A stretch of DNA of 21,530 bases from NCBI GenBank assembly GCA_913048145.1, contig CAJWVP010000009.1:1-21530 (forward strand), given 5' to 3'. The number at the start of each line of letters is the position of its first letter. The first letter of the stretch is position 1. Below the pieces are notes generated by a model, which saw nothing but the letters and a program-made list of their open reading frames with translations, made no database searches and was not told the DNA's origin. Positions 1-7,498 of this stretch are shown one piece after another. This DNA comes from an uncultured Rhodospirillaceae bacterium. Lineage in GTDB: Bacteria; Pseudomonadota; Alphaproteobacteria; Rhodospirillales; Casp-alpha2. A program made the translations under genes and the position numbers.

Positions 1-702
1 CCAATCGGTCCGGTCCGCGTCCGAGTTGAGGGACTCCCTTTGAATCCAGGCAATCCCCTTTTGGGTCAGCAGGTAGCCTTCCGCGAACCGCTCGATAGTA
101 CCGCCCGCTGGTGCGTGGTTAGTATCGGCCCAATCCGTAACCGGGAACACTAGCCATTGCATGCACGGCTGTTGCACCCCTTTCTCTTTCGCCAACAAAG
201 GGATGACAGCGGCCAGGTTGCCGCCGGCGCTGTCGCCACCAACGGCTATACGGTTTCGGTCAACACCGAAGTTATCGGCGTGGGTGCGGATTTCCATGTA
301 CGCTGCCCAGGCATCGTCCACGGCAGAAGGGAACTTGTCTTCCGGCGCCAGTCGGTAGTCTATGGAAATCACCACGCAATCCGCCGCCAAAGCGATGGCG
401 CGGCAGATCGGGTCATGGCTGTCGATGGTCCCAAACACCATGCCGCCGCCGTGATAGTAGATTATGCATGGCGCCATGATCTCGGGGGTGTCGTTGGGCC
501 GGAAGTACCTATAGGCCATATCGCCCGCCGGGCCAGTGAGATGGGCGTCATGGACGTCTGCAAAGCGTTCGTCCGGATCTGGAATCGGCCGCGTAGTTGC
601 CGCCATCATCTCTCTGGCCTTAGCTGGGTCTTCGTGGTCGAAGGGCGAGCCGTTTTCCGCGACCACATCCAGCATGGCGCGACATTGTGGATCCAAAGCC
701 AT
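1..702 (-). CDS. alpha/beta hydrolase (HSL/acetyl-esterase family), 3' end missing
   Basis: The first 234 codons of a minus-strand gene are present; the C-terminus lies beyond base 1. The product looks like a hormone-sensitive-lipase type esterase. The oxyanion motif HGGG is at residues 84-87, DYRLAPE at 115-121, and the nucleophile elbow GDSAGGN at 156-162 puts the catalytic Ser at 158. The Asp and His of the triad are expected in the missing part. ATG at 702 is preceded by AAAGGA about 12 nt upstream. It starts 51 nt after the stop of the Baeyer-Villiger monooxygenase gene, so the two are probably co-transcribed. In such pairs the hydrolase cleaves the ester or lactone made by the monooxygenase; that role is inferred. 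No signal peptide is seen, so it is probably cytoplasmic. Confidence 0.88.
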   Translation of the reverse strand, partial: MALDPQCRAMLDVVAENGSPFDHEDPAKAREMMAATTRPIPDPDERFADVHDAHLTGPAGDMAYRYFRPNDTPEIMAPCIIYYHGGGMVFGTIDSHDPICRAIALAADCVVISIDYRLAPEDKFPSAVDDAWAAYMEIRTHADNFGVDRNRIAVGGDSAGGNLAAVIPLLAKEKGVQQPCMQWLVFPVTDWADTNHAPAGGTIERFAEGYLLTQKGIAWIQRESLNSDADRTDW

Positions 703-753
703 TAACGTGAACCATCCTTTATCTGTGCTGATGGAGATTGAATGCGTTGAGGC

Positions 754-2385
754 CTAAGCCGAAAACTTGAGCCCTCGCCACCCGTCATTTATCACTTCGT
801 CGCAGTAGGCGCGGTAGCGTTTAACACCGCCCACGTAGGGCATAAACACTTGCGCTTTGCCAGGAATGTTGGAGCCCATGTACCACGATGCCGCCTCCGT
901 ATAGAGCGTGGCATCGGCGATCGCGTTGTTATGTTCGACCCATCCGTCTTGGGCATCTTGCTCGACGCGGACAGTGGCGCTGCCGGGAATCCGCGCCTTC
1001 TTGATGATAGCGGCGATCAACTCCACATGATGTTCTATCGAGAGAATCATCTGGCTTTTGACGCCTGGGCTTTGCGGGCCAGTAATCATGTACATGTTAG
1101 GGAAATTTGCGACCATGAGACCGAGATAGGTTTGCGGCCCGCCGGCCCATAGGCGGGCAAGATCCATTCCCCCTTCCCCAACGATGTCCATGTCGCGCGC
1201 TACACCGGTCATGGCGTCATAACCGGTTGCAAGAACCAGGTCATCGATTTCGTATCTGTCGTGACCGACCACGACGGCGTCTGCCTCGATATGACTAATG
1301 GGGGTGTTTTTGACGTCGATTAGGCTAACGTTGCCGCGGTTATAAGTCTCATAGTAGGAGCTATCTAAGCAAAGTCGCTTGGTGCCTATGGGGTGATCCT
1401 TCGGGCATAGGAGTTCTGCGACCGCAGGGTCGTTGACGGCCTCTCGGATGCGTTCGCGTACGAATTCTGCGGCGGTTTCATTTGCTTTGGAGTCGGTCAA
1501 TAGATCCGTGAAGGCGAATAACAATGCCTGTCCGCCCTCGGCCCAGGCCTTTTCGTATATGTTCTGTCGTTCGGTGTCATCCACATCCCAACATGACCGT
1601 GTTGGGGTTTTGTACTTGGCAATCCCAAAGGGTGTCTCTTTGGCCGTTGCACGGTGCTCGGTATAGCGTGCCTTGTAAGCCGTGCTGTCGGCTGTGCTCA
1701 GCGGGCCGTGGCGGGCTGGAATCGAGAAGTTCGCAGTGCGTTGGAAGACGGTCAAATGTTCGGCCTGATCGGCAATGATGGGAATTGCCTGAATAGCTGA
1801 AGAGCCTGTGCCAATTATCCCGACCCGACGACCTTTGAAACTGACCGGGTCATGCGGCCAAGCACCCGTGTGCAGCCTTCGCCCGGAGAAGCTCTCGACC
1901 CCATTGATCTTTGGCAATTGTGGTGTAGACAAGTTGCCCGTGGCGAGGATCAAATGAGTGGCCGATGCCGCGTCGCCCTGATCTGTCGTGATGGTCCACG
2001 CTTGCGCTTCTTTGTTGTAGCGCGCGCTCGTGATTTTGGTTGCGAAAACAATGTCGGAGCGGAGTTTGAACCTGTCGGCCACGTGACTTGCGTACTTCAG
2101 CAGTTCAGGTTGTGTGCCGTATTTCTCCTGCCAATCCCAGTCCTGTTGTAGGTCGTCGTCGAAGGAATAGGAATAATCCATGCTTTCCAGGTCGCAGCGC
2201 GCACCGGGATATCGGTTCCAGTACCAGGTGCCGCCGACGTCGTCACCGCGTTCATAGACGCGGACACGCAGACCTTGGCTGCGCAGCTTGTGTAGCATGT
2301 ACATGCCGGCGAACCCGGCGCCGATGATGATGGCGTCGAAATCATTTGGTTGGGCGCTGGTGTGGTGTTTGTCGATGGGGGACAA
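754..2385 (-). CDS. Type I Baeyer-Villiger monooxygenase (FAD/NADPH)
   Basis: The 543-residue length is normal for cyclohexanone/phenylacetone monooxygenase relatives. These enzymes insert one oxygen next to a ketone carbonyl, giving an ester or lactone. The FAD Rossmann motif GAGFAG is at residues 22-27, followed by GTWYWNRYPGARCD at 52-65. The Baeyer-Villiger fingerprint FxGxxxHTxxWP is matched exactly at 166-177 (FSGRRLHTGAWP). The NADPH Rossmann motif GTGSSA is at 192-197. The start is a TTG: no ATG or GTG lies in frame upstream before a stop, the FAD motif begins soon after, and GAGG sits 8 nt before the TTG. Downstream is an esterase-like hydrolase gene, upstream an LVIVD propeller gene 170 nt away. 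The natural ketone cannot be told from sequence; breakdown of a cyclic or steroid/terpene ketone is a guess. Confidence 0.93.
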   Translation of the reverse strand: MSPIDKHHTSAQPNDFDAIIIGAGFAGMYMLHKLRSQGLRVRVYERGDDVGGTWYWNRYPGARCDLESMDYSYSFDDDLQQDWDWQEKYGTQPELLKYASHVADRFKLRSDIVFATKITSARYNKEAQAWTITTDQGDAASATHLILATGNLSTPQLPKINGVESFSGRRLHTGAWPHDPVSFKGRRVGIIGTGSSAIQAIPIIADQAEHLTVFQRTANFSIPARHGPLSTADSTAYKARYTEHRATAKETPFGIAKYKTPTRSCWDVDDTERQNIYEKAWAEGGQALLFAFTDLLTDSKANETAAEFVRERIREAVNDPAVAELLCPKDHPIGTKRLCLDSSYYETYNRGNVSLIDVKNTPISHIEADAVVVGHDRYEIDDLVLATGYDAMTGVARDMDIVGEGGMDLARLWAGGPQTYLGLMVANFPNMYMITGPQSPGVKSQMILSIEHHVELIAAIIKKARIPGSATVRVEQDAQDGWVEHNNAIADATLYTEAASWYMGSNIPGKAQVFMPYVGGVKRYRAYCDEVINDGWRGLKFSA

Positions 2386-2555
2386 GATGGTAACCTCAAA
2401 CTGGATGAGTTTTAGATGCCTGATCTATCATCCGATACGGCGCGATTGTCAGGCAACCCTCTCGAATTTCATTCAAATCCTGGTTTCCAGAAAAAGCTAA
2501 CTAATCGTCATTAATCGAATGACACGAAAACGCCTTTACCCCTCATGGCTTGAGC

Positions 2556-3809
2556 CTATCCCATATACTCCAGGATATATAATCCACCGTTGAAATCGTT
2601 GGAATATACAATCCCATCGGAGCCAACCCAAACGTCACACGATTGGATCACTTTGTTGCGGTTTGGCCGCTTGTCCGCCAGTTGCGCCGGCTCCGGCGGA
2701 ACGAACGCTGCGATCTCCTTCGGCTGATGGGCGTTTGAGATATCGTGCACCCGCACCCCTGCGTTCTGGTAGGTCGAAAAAATTATCTGATCGCTTACCA
2801 GCCCGTCCGGCCGGTTCTCATAGAGGTTATGCGGACCGAAGTGTCCACCCTTGGCGACGTAATCGGCCTCGTCAGGTGTCGGGAAGGTGGCGATCGAGAT
2901 GGGGTTTGTTGGCTCTCGGTTATCAAAAATCCAGATGTATTTGATGCCGTCGGCGGCATGGTCCAGCACCGCCTCGTCCAACACGATCAGCAGGTCTCGG
3001 TCTGGCAGCGGCAAGCAGTTGTGTGTGCCGCCGCCATAGGGTGGTGACCAGTTCTTGTGGCAGATCAGATTTGGGTTTGTACGGTCGGCAATGTCCATGA
3101 CCACCATGCCTGCGTCCCGCCAGGCACCGTAGGCAGTGTCGCCGTGGATAATGGCGTGATGCAGGCCGCCCCGCATGCTGGGATCATCGGGCGTCTCGCC
3201 AGCCGCCGCGTTCATGCCCGGCAGCCAGTAGCGCCCCGCCTCCATGGGATTGGTCGGGTCGGAAATATCGATAGTCATAAATATGTAGTCGGTGAACCCG
3301 TCCAACAAAACGGACGCATAGGCCCAAGCGCCGCCCGTGTACCAGAGCCTGTGGATGCCACCGCCCTCCACAGGCATGAAGGCAATTTCGCGGGGTTCGG
3401 CGGGATTGGTGATGTCATAGACGCTCATACCGGCCTTCCAGTTGCGTTCCCGCGACGCATCCGCCGTGCCGACCTTCTCGCCGATCTGGCCCGAATAATA
3501 TTCGGCCTCGTCCTGGAATTCTTCCGCAGCGAACATATTCTTCGCGTTGATCACCAACATCAGGTCTTCGTGGGTCTGCAGGTGGATATTCCATGTATTG
3601 GGCGCGGCCGGTTCGTAGTGCACTGGTTTGGGATTGCGCGGATCGCGAACGTCTATCACGGAGAACCCGTCTGAGAACATGTGACCAGTGATGGCGAAGC
3701 CCTTGTTGACCATGAGTTGCACTCCGTCAGGCCGACCGCCTTGATCCGTGTGGCCAATGATCTTGAGGTTATTGGCGTAATCGGGTTGTGGAAGGTCTTG
3801 GCTGCTCAT
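2556..3809 (-). CDS. LVIVD-repeat beta-propeller protein
   Basis: A 417-residue protein with repeated blade signatures of the form (V/I)xD(I/V)xxPxxP: around residues 50-60, 129-139, 178-188, 237-246, 293-303 and 353-363. This is the LVIVD repeat pattern, which folds as a beta-propeller; the biochemical role of the family is poorly defined. At the equivalent point of five blades there is a histidine (H76, H153, H217, H263, H327), often after a Gly-Gly pair, as in propeller enzymes that hold a metal on the central axis. No signal peptide or membrane segment is visible. The ATG at 3809 has an excellent GAGGAG 7 nt upstream. It is followed on the same strand by the Baeyer-Villiger monooxygenase and hydrolase genes, so a shared catabolic role is possible but unproven. 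Confidence 0.85.
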   Translation of the reverse strand: MSSQDLPQPDYANNLKIIGHTDQGGRPDGVQLMVNKGFAITGHMFSDGFSVIDVRDPRNPKPVHYEPAAPNTWNIHLQTHEDLMLVINAKNMFAAEEFQDEAEYYSGQIGEKVGTADASRERNWKAGMSVYDITNPAEPREIAFMPVEGGGIHRLWYTGGAWAYASVLLDGFTDYIFMTIDISDPTNPMEAGRYWLPGMNAAAGETPDDPSMRGGLHHAIIHGDTAYGAWRDAGMVVMDIADRTNPNLICHKNWSPPYGGGTHNCLPLPDRDLLIVLDEAVLDHAADGIKYIWIFDNREPTNPISIATFPTPDEADYVAKGGHFGPHNLYENRPDGLVSDQIIFSTYQNAGVRVHDISNAHQPKEIAAFVPPEPAQLADKRPNRNKVIQSCDVWVGSDGIVYSNDFNGGLYILEYMG

Positions 3810-3953
3810 TTCGGTCTCCTCGGGACTCTATCTGTTATCGCCGGACGCGGCGGTTAGTCGACGTTATGGTTATCCATCCTCGGCTTCGGGGCAAGAAGCT
3901 GAAGTATGAGGATTTTGCAGGCAAGAATACGACGACATGCCCGCGCCGGGGCC

Positions 3954-4430
3954 TTACTTTGGCGGTATTGAACTCCTGGTGTTCGGGGCCGCGTCGTCAC
4001 CGGGTGAAAGACCTGCTTTGCGGGCGCGCTCGCGGGCAGCATGAGCAAGGTTTTCAGCGCCTTTGATGGCCCGGAGACGCGCAAAATGCGTGGCGCGCAC
4101 CGCGACTAAACTCAAGGCTGGCCGAACATCCGTGCCGCGCCGATCAGCGTCGAATAGGGCATTTAGGCCGGCTAACAAATCGTCGTAGGCCGCGACCGCG
4201 GCGGGGTCAGTCGTGGGACGCAGGGGGGCGGCCTTGATCCGCATCTGATCGGCAAACGCTCCGACGGGTAGGTCCTTTAGGGCTGAAGGCGGGTTGAATT
4301 GGTAGTAAGTGCCTGCAACGGCGATAATCGCCAAGACGATGACCGTCGTCAGGGTGGATGGCCGGAATGGAGCGACGGCGCGTGACCATAAGCGGATCAG
4401 ACGGGATCTCAGGTACTCAGGCATCGGCAT
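3954..4430 (-). CDS. hypothetical single-pass membrane protein
   Basis: I do not recognise this 158-residue protein. The N-terminus is basic (three Arg in the first 17 residues), followed by one clear hydrophobic helix at about residues 26-44 (LTTVIVLAIIAVAGTYYQF). After it comes a hydrophilic, Ala/Arg-rich, probably helical domain, so an N-in, C-out inner membrane anchor with a periplasmic domain is likely. The tail from about 135 looks disordered. ATG 4430 is chosen because GAGGA lies about 9 nt upstream; ATG 4424 is an alternative. It lies 39 nt downstream of malonyl-CoA decarboxylase on the same strand and is probably the last gene of the nnr-mcd run. Nothing in the sequence links it to that pathway. 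Confidence 0.6.
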   Translation of the reverse strand: MPMPEYLRSRLIRLWSRAVAPFRPSTLTTVIVLAIIAVAGTYYQFNPPSALKDLPVGAFADQMRIKAAPLRPTTDPAAVAAYDDLLAGLNALFDADRRGTDVRPALSLVAVRATHFARLRAIKGAENLAHAARERARKAGLSPGDDAAPNTRSSIPPK

Positions 4431-4469
4431 GGGGCATAATCCTCAACTGGGAAGCGGATTTTCCGCGTC

Positions 4470-5888
4470 CTAGAGATGCGCCTTGATATCCGTCGATACA
4501 GTCACCCGCCCCGCACCCGTGTAGGCCTCATGGTTATCGTCGATGCGGCTCAGGTCGTAGAGGTAATTGACCATCAGCCCCGCCGACTGGGTGAACCCGT
4601 TGTCGGAATGGTCGCCGAGCCAGTTGAGGCGTTCGATGATAGCGCCGTTCGAGAGGTGGAAATGCGCTACCGGATCGAGGGCCCGGTTTTGATCGCTGCC
4701 TTTCTGTTCGGCTAGGTAGTGAGCAGCGAGCCGGGTCAGCGGGCCTTTCAAGGTGTTGGCGATGCCCTCGTCCTGAGCCCATTGATTGTCCGCCAAAACG
4801 GATTTTAGTGTGCCCTTAGCGCCGGAACGCCCAGCTGCCTCGGTGAGTGCCTTGCGTTCTGCTGGCTTCAGAAACTTAGCCTGACCTTCCGCGATGGCGC
4901 CGTTCAGCCATTTCATGTAGCCGGGAATGGGCGATAGGGTCGCGAAGGTTTTGAGGCTGGGAAAATCCTGGGAAAGCTGGGCCGCGACGCGCTTGATCAA
5001 GAAATTGCCGAAGCTGATGCCGGCCAACCCTTTCTGGGCGTTGGAGATGGAGTAGAAAATCGCCGTGTTGGCAGATTTCGGGTTCTGTACCGGGGCGTCT
5101 TCGTCCAATAGGGTCTGGACATTGCCGGCTAAGCCGTTCACCAGCGCGACCTCGACAAAAATTAGCGGTTCATCGGGCATTTTTGGGTGGAAATAGGCGA
5201 AGCACCGGCGGTCTGAATCCAGGCGGTTCTTCAAATCGTCCCAGCTCTCGATAGCGTGCACGGCCTCGTAGGCGATGAGTTTCTCCAGCAATGCCGCCGA
5301 AGATGTGTCCCAAGTGATCCGGCGGAGTTCCAGAAATCCAATGTCGAACCAAGACTTCAGGAGATGGCGCATGTCCTGTTCCAGGAGCACCAAGGACGGG
5401 TCCTGACGCACAAGATTGAGCAGCTCTGCACGCATGTCGACTAGAAACTTAACGCCATCAGGCAAGTCATTAAACTGGCGTAATAAACGCAAACGGGGAG
5501 CCTCCAGTGCGCGACGCATCTCCCCTTCGGCACTCTGGCGTCCGGTAGCGTCCTTGGCGCGCCGGTAATTGTTGATGGCGGTTTCCACTTGAGCTTCGTC
5601 CGGACCGAAGTCGTCGTTCAAAAGTTTTAGGAAGCGCTGGCGGCCGGTCGGTTCCAGCGCCAAATAGACATGACCTAAGGCGGCTGCGCGCGATCGAGCC
5701 GATACTTCACCCCCCTTGCCTTCCAGGCAAGCGACGATTTGTTCTCGGATCGCCGGCAGGTCGTCGTTTGGGAGATCTGGACGGTGCGAGGCGGCTTCCG
5801 CGTTGTAACTGGTGCCAGCAATGTTGCGCCAACCAGTGCGAAGGTTGCGGAGCGTGCGGTCAAGGAGACCGTGAGTATGAATACTCAT
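4470..5888 (-). CDS. malonyl-CoA decarboxylase
   Basis: The protein (472 aa) decarboxylates malonyl-CoA to acetyl-CoA, which lets cells use or remove malonate and relieves malonyl-CoA build-up. It matches the single-chain MCD family along its length: an N-terminal helical domain to about residue 190, then a GNAT-like catalytic domain. Family blocks visible are HPKMPDEPLIFVEVAL (234-249), AIFYSIS (276-282), QKGLAGISFGNFLIKR (285-300), LSPIPGYMKWL (318-328) and HFHLSNGA (409-416). The catalytic Ser and His of the family fall in the AIFYSIS and HFHLSNGA blocks. The start ATG 5888 has AGG 6 nt upstream. It follows nnr by 37 nt and precedes a small membrane protein gene by 39 nt. Malonyl-CoA synthetase (matB) and malonate transport genes are not in the window. 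Confidence 0.93.
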   Translation of the reverse strand: MSIHTHGLLDRTLRNLRTGWRNIAGTSYNAEAASHRPDLPNDDLPAIREQIVACLEGKGGEVSARSRAAALGHVYLALEPTGRQRFLKLLNDDFGPDEAQVETAINNYRRAKDATGRQSAEGEMRRALEAPRLRLLRQFNDLPDGVKFLVDMRAELLNLVRQDPSLVLLEQDMRHLLKSWFDIGFLELRRITWDTSSAALLEKLIAYEAVHAIESWDDLKNRLDSDRRCFAYFHPKMPDEPLIFVEVALVNGLAGNVQTLLDEDAPVQNPKSANTAIFYSISNAQKGLAGISFGNFLIKRVAAQLSQDFPSLKTFATLSPIPGYMKWLNGAIAEGQAKFLKPAERKALTEAAGRSGAKGTLKSVLADNQWAQDEGIANTLKGPLTRLAAHYLAEQKGSDQNRALDPVAHFHLSNGAIIERLNWLGDHSDNGFTQSAGLMVNYLYDLSRIDDNHEAYTGAGRVTVSTDIKAHL

Positions 5889-5925
5889 AACTACCTATTT
5901 TTTCAGTTGTGTTCCCGGATGGCCT

Positions 5926-7371
5926 TCATACATCGTCCGCGATCAATTCACAAAGCACTTCAGGTATCAGTTCTGAGACATCCTCGGCGATCAGGCCCGG
6001 GCCGAACAGTTCGGCGGTGCGGCCGTGAATCCAGGCCGCCGCCGCTGCCGCGTTGAAGGCTGGCATGCCTTGCGCCAGAAGTCCGGTAATCATGCCTGCT
6101 AAGACATCGCCGGTGCCGCCGGTGGCCAAATATGGCGTGCCGGTATCGTTGATGGCGGCCCGACCGTCTGGTGCGGCGATCACCGTGTCGGGGCCCTTAA
6201 GCAAGACAACGGCGCCAGCGGTGGCGGCGGCCCGGCGGGCACGGGTTAATTTGTCGCCCTCCGGATCGAACAGGCGGGCAAACTCGCCTTCATGTGGAGT
6301 CAGCACGCAGCCGGCGTCGATGGACTGGAACAAGGTGTCGGGGTCATCCGTGAAGACCGTCAGGGCATCGGCGTCAATCACTGATGCCTTGTTGGCGGCG
6401 CGCGCGGCGAGAACCCGCGCCCGGGTCTCTTCGCTTACCTCGGCGCCGGGACCCACCAGAACGGCGTTCTTACGTGGATCGGCCAAGATGTCGGTAAATG
6501 GCGCAGTGCTGACTAGGTTCCCTGGCGTATCCGCGGTGTAAATGACGGCAGCCTCAGGCGGTGCCGCGATGGTGAGGAGCCCCGCTCCCATGCGGCGTGC
6601 TGCCATGGCCGCGAGTCGCGCCGCGCCGGTCATGGTCGCTCCGCCGGCAATGACTGCGTGTCCGCGCGTGTATTTATGCGCCTCATTATTTGGAAATGGA
6701 AAGTCTGACAGCCACAGCGCCGGTCCGTTCCGCGACGTCGATGCGGCGATGTCGTCAATGACCGTGTCGGGGATACCAATGTCGGCGACAATCAGTTCCC
6801 CGCATAAATCCCGGCCTGGCAACAGAACGTGCCCAGGTTTGGCCCGGCAAAAGGTGACGGTGAGGTCAGCCGCGGGTGCCGTCCCGAGAACGGCACCTGT
6901 ATCTCCGTGCACGCCGCTCGGGATATCGACGGCGATCACCGAGGCGGAGATATGGGAAAACAGCTCGGCAAGACCGCCGTCAATGGGGCGCGACAGGCCG
7001 GCGCCGAAAATGGCATCGACCACCAATTCTGCGTCCTCAAGAGCAGCTAGCGACAGGGAGGCGACTGCGCCGTTCCACCGATCCGCGTTGGCCTTGGCAT
7101 CGCCGCTAAGCTTATCGGTAGACCCCAAAAGAGCGACACGCACGGGCCAACCGTCGGCGGCCAGAAGCCGGGCCACAACGAAACCGTCGCCGCCGTTGTT
7201 ACCGGGGCCACAAAGAATGACGATGGGCCGGGCCGTCCAACGTTTGGAAATGGCTGTCGCGACGGCGATCCCGGCGTTTTCCATAAGATCCAGGCTGCGT
7301 ACCCCGGCGGCTGCGGCGCTGGCATCGGCGCGGTACATTTCATCAACGTGAAGCAGCGACGATGAGGTCAT
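5926..7371 (-). CDS. nnr: bifunctional NAD(P)H-hydrate epimerase / ADP-dependent NAD(P)H-hydrate dehydratase
   Basis: A 481-residue fusion of the two NAD(P)HX repair enzymes, the usual bacterial arrangement. Residues 1 to about 215 form the YjeF_N epimerase, with LMENAG at 29-34, the phosphate loop GPGNNGGDGF at 55-64 and VDIPSGVHGDTG at 148-159. Residues from about 235 form the ribokinase-like dehydratase, with LTPHEGEF at 357-364, KGPDTV at 392-397 and GGTGDVLAGM at 418-427, where Asp422 is the expected catalytic residue. It converts the damaged hydrates of NADH and NADPH back to the cofactor in the cytoplasm. It is the first gene of a minus-strand run with malonyl-CoA decarboxylase 37 nt downstream. 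Its start is 127 nt from the divergent dadA-type gene. The Shine-Dalgarno sequence before ATG 7371 is weak. Confidence 0.95.
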   Translation of the reverse strand: MTSSSLLHVDEMYRADASAAAAGVRSLDLMENAGIAVATAISKRWTARPIVILCGPGNNGGDGFVVARLLAADGWPVRVALLGSTDKLSGDAKANADRWNGAVASLSLAALEDAELVVDAIFGAGLSRPIDGGLAELFSHISASVIAVDIPSGVHGDTGAVLGTAPAADLTVTFCRAKPGHVLLPGRDLCGELIVADIGIPDTVIDDIAASTSRNGPALWLSDFPFPNNEAHKYTRGHAVIAGGATMTGAARLAAMAARRMGAGLLTIAAPPEAAVIYTADTPGNLVSTAPFTDILADPRKNAVLVGPGAEVSEETRARVLAARAANKASVIDADALTVFTDDPDTLFQSIDAGCVLTPHEGEFARLFDPEGDKLTRARRAAATAGAVVLLKGPDTVIAAPDGRAAINDTGTPYLATGGTGDVLAGMITGLLAQGMPAFNAAAAAAWIHGRTAELFGPGLIAEDVSELIPEVLCELIADDV

Positions 7372-7398
7372 ACGATTTCTTCACTTTATTTCCTGCAT

Positions 7399-7440
7399 GG
7401 AACTTTTCGTTCCGGAGGTCTAGGTTTCGATCATAGACCT
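7399..7440. promoter_or_regulatory. two adjacent inverted repeats in the nnr/dadA divergent region
   Basis: Two perfect dyads lie side by side in the 127-nt space between divergent genes. The first is GGAAC-N5-GTTCC at 7399-7413. The second is AGGTCTA-N11-TAGACCT at 7416-7440. They could be operator sites for a repressor or activator of dadA and/or nnr, or hairpins in the dadA leader RNA. Neither has a T-run, so they are not simple terminators. I cannot assign a regulator; neither dyad resembles a site I recognise. Confidence 0.4.
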
Positions 7441-7498
7441 ATGTCCAAGGGGCCGAAATGACCTTTCACAGCCGTAAAATTCCCTGAAGGCTGCAGCC

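Noticed and set aside
3839..3852. CGCCG-N4-CGGCG hairpin as a terminator for the nnr-mcd run
   Set aside because: The stem is only 5 bp, there is no T-run on either strand, and it lies close to the LVIVD gene start.
6542..7351. 269-codon plus-strand frame opposite nnr
   Set aside because: Ser/Pro/Ala/Arg-rich shadow without motifs; nnr is certain on the other strand.
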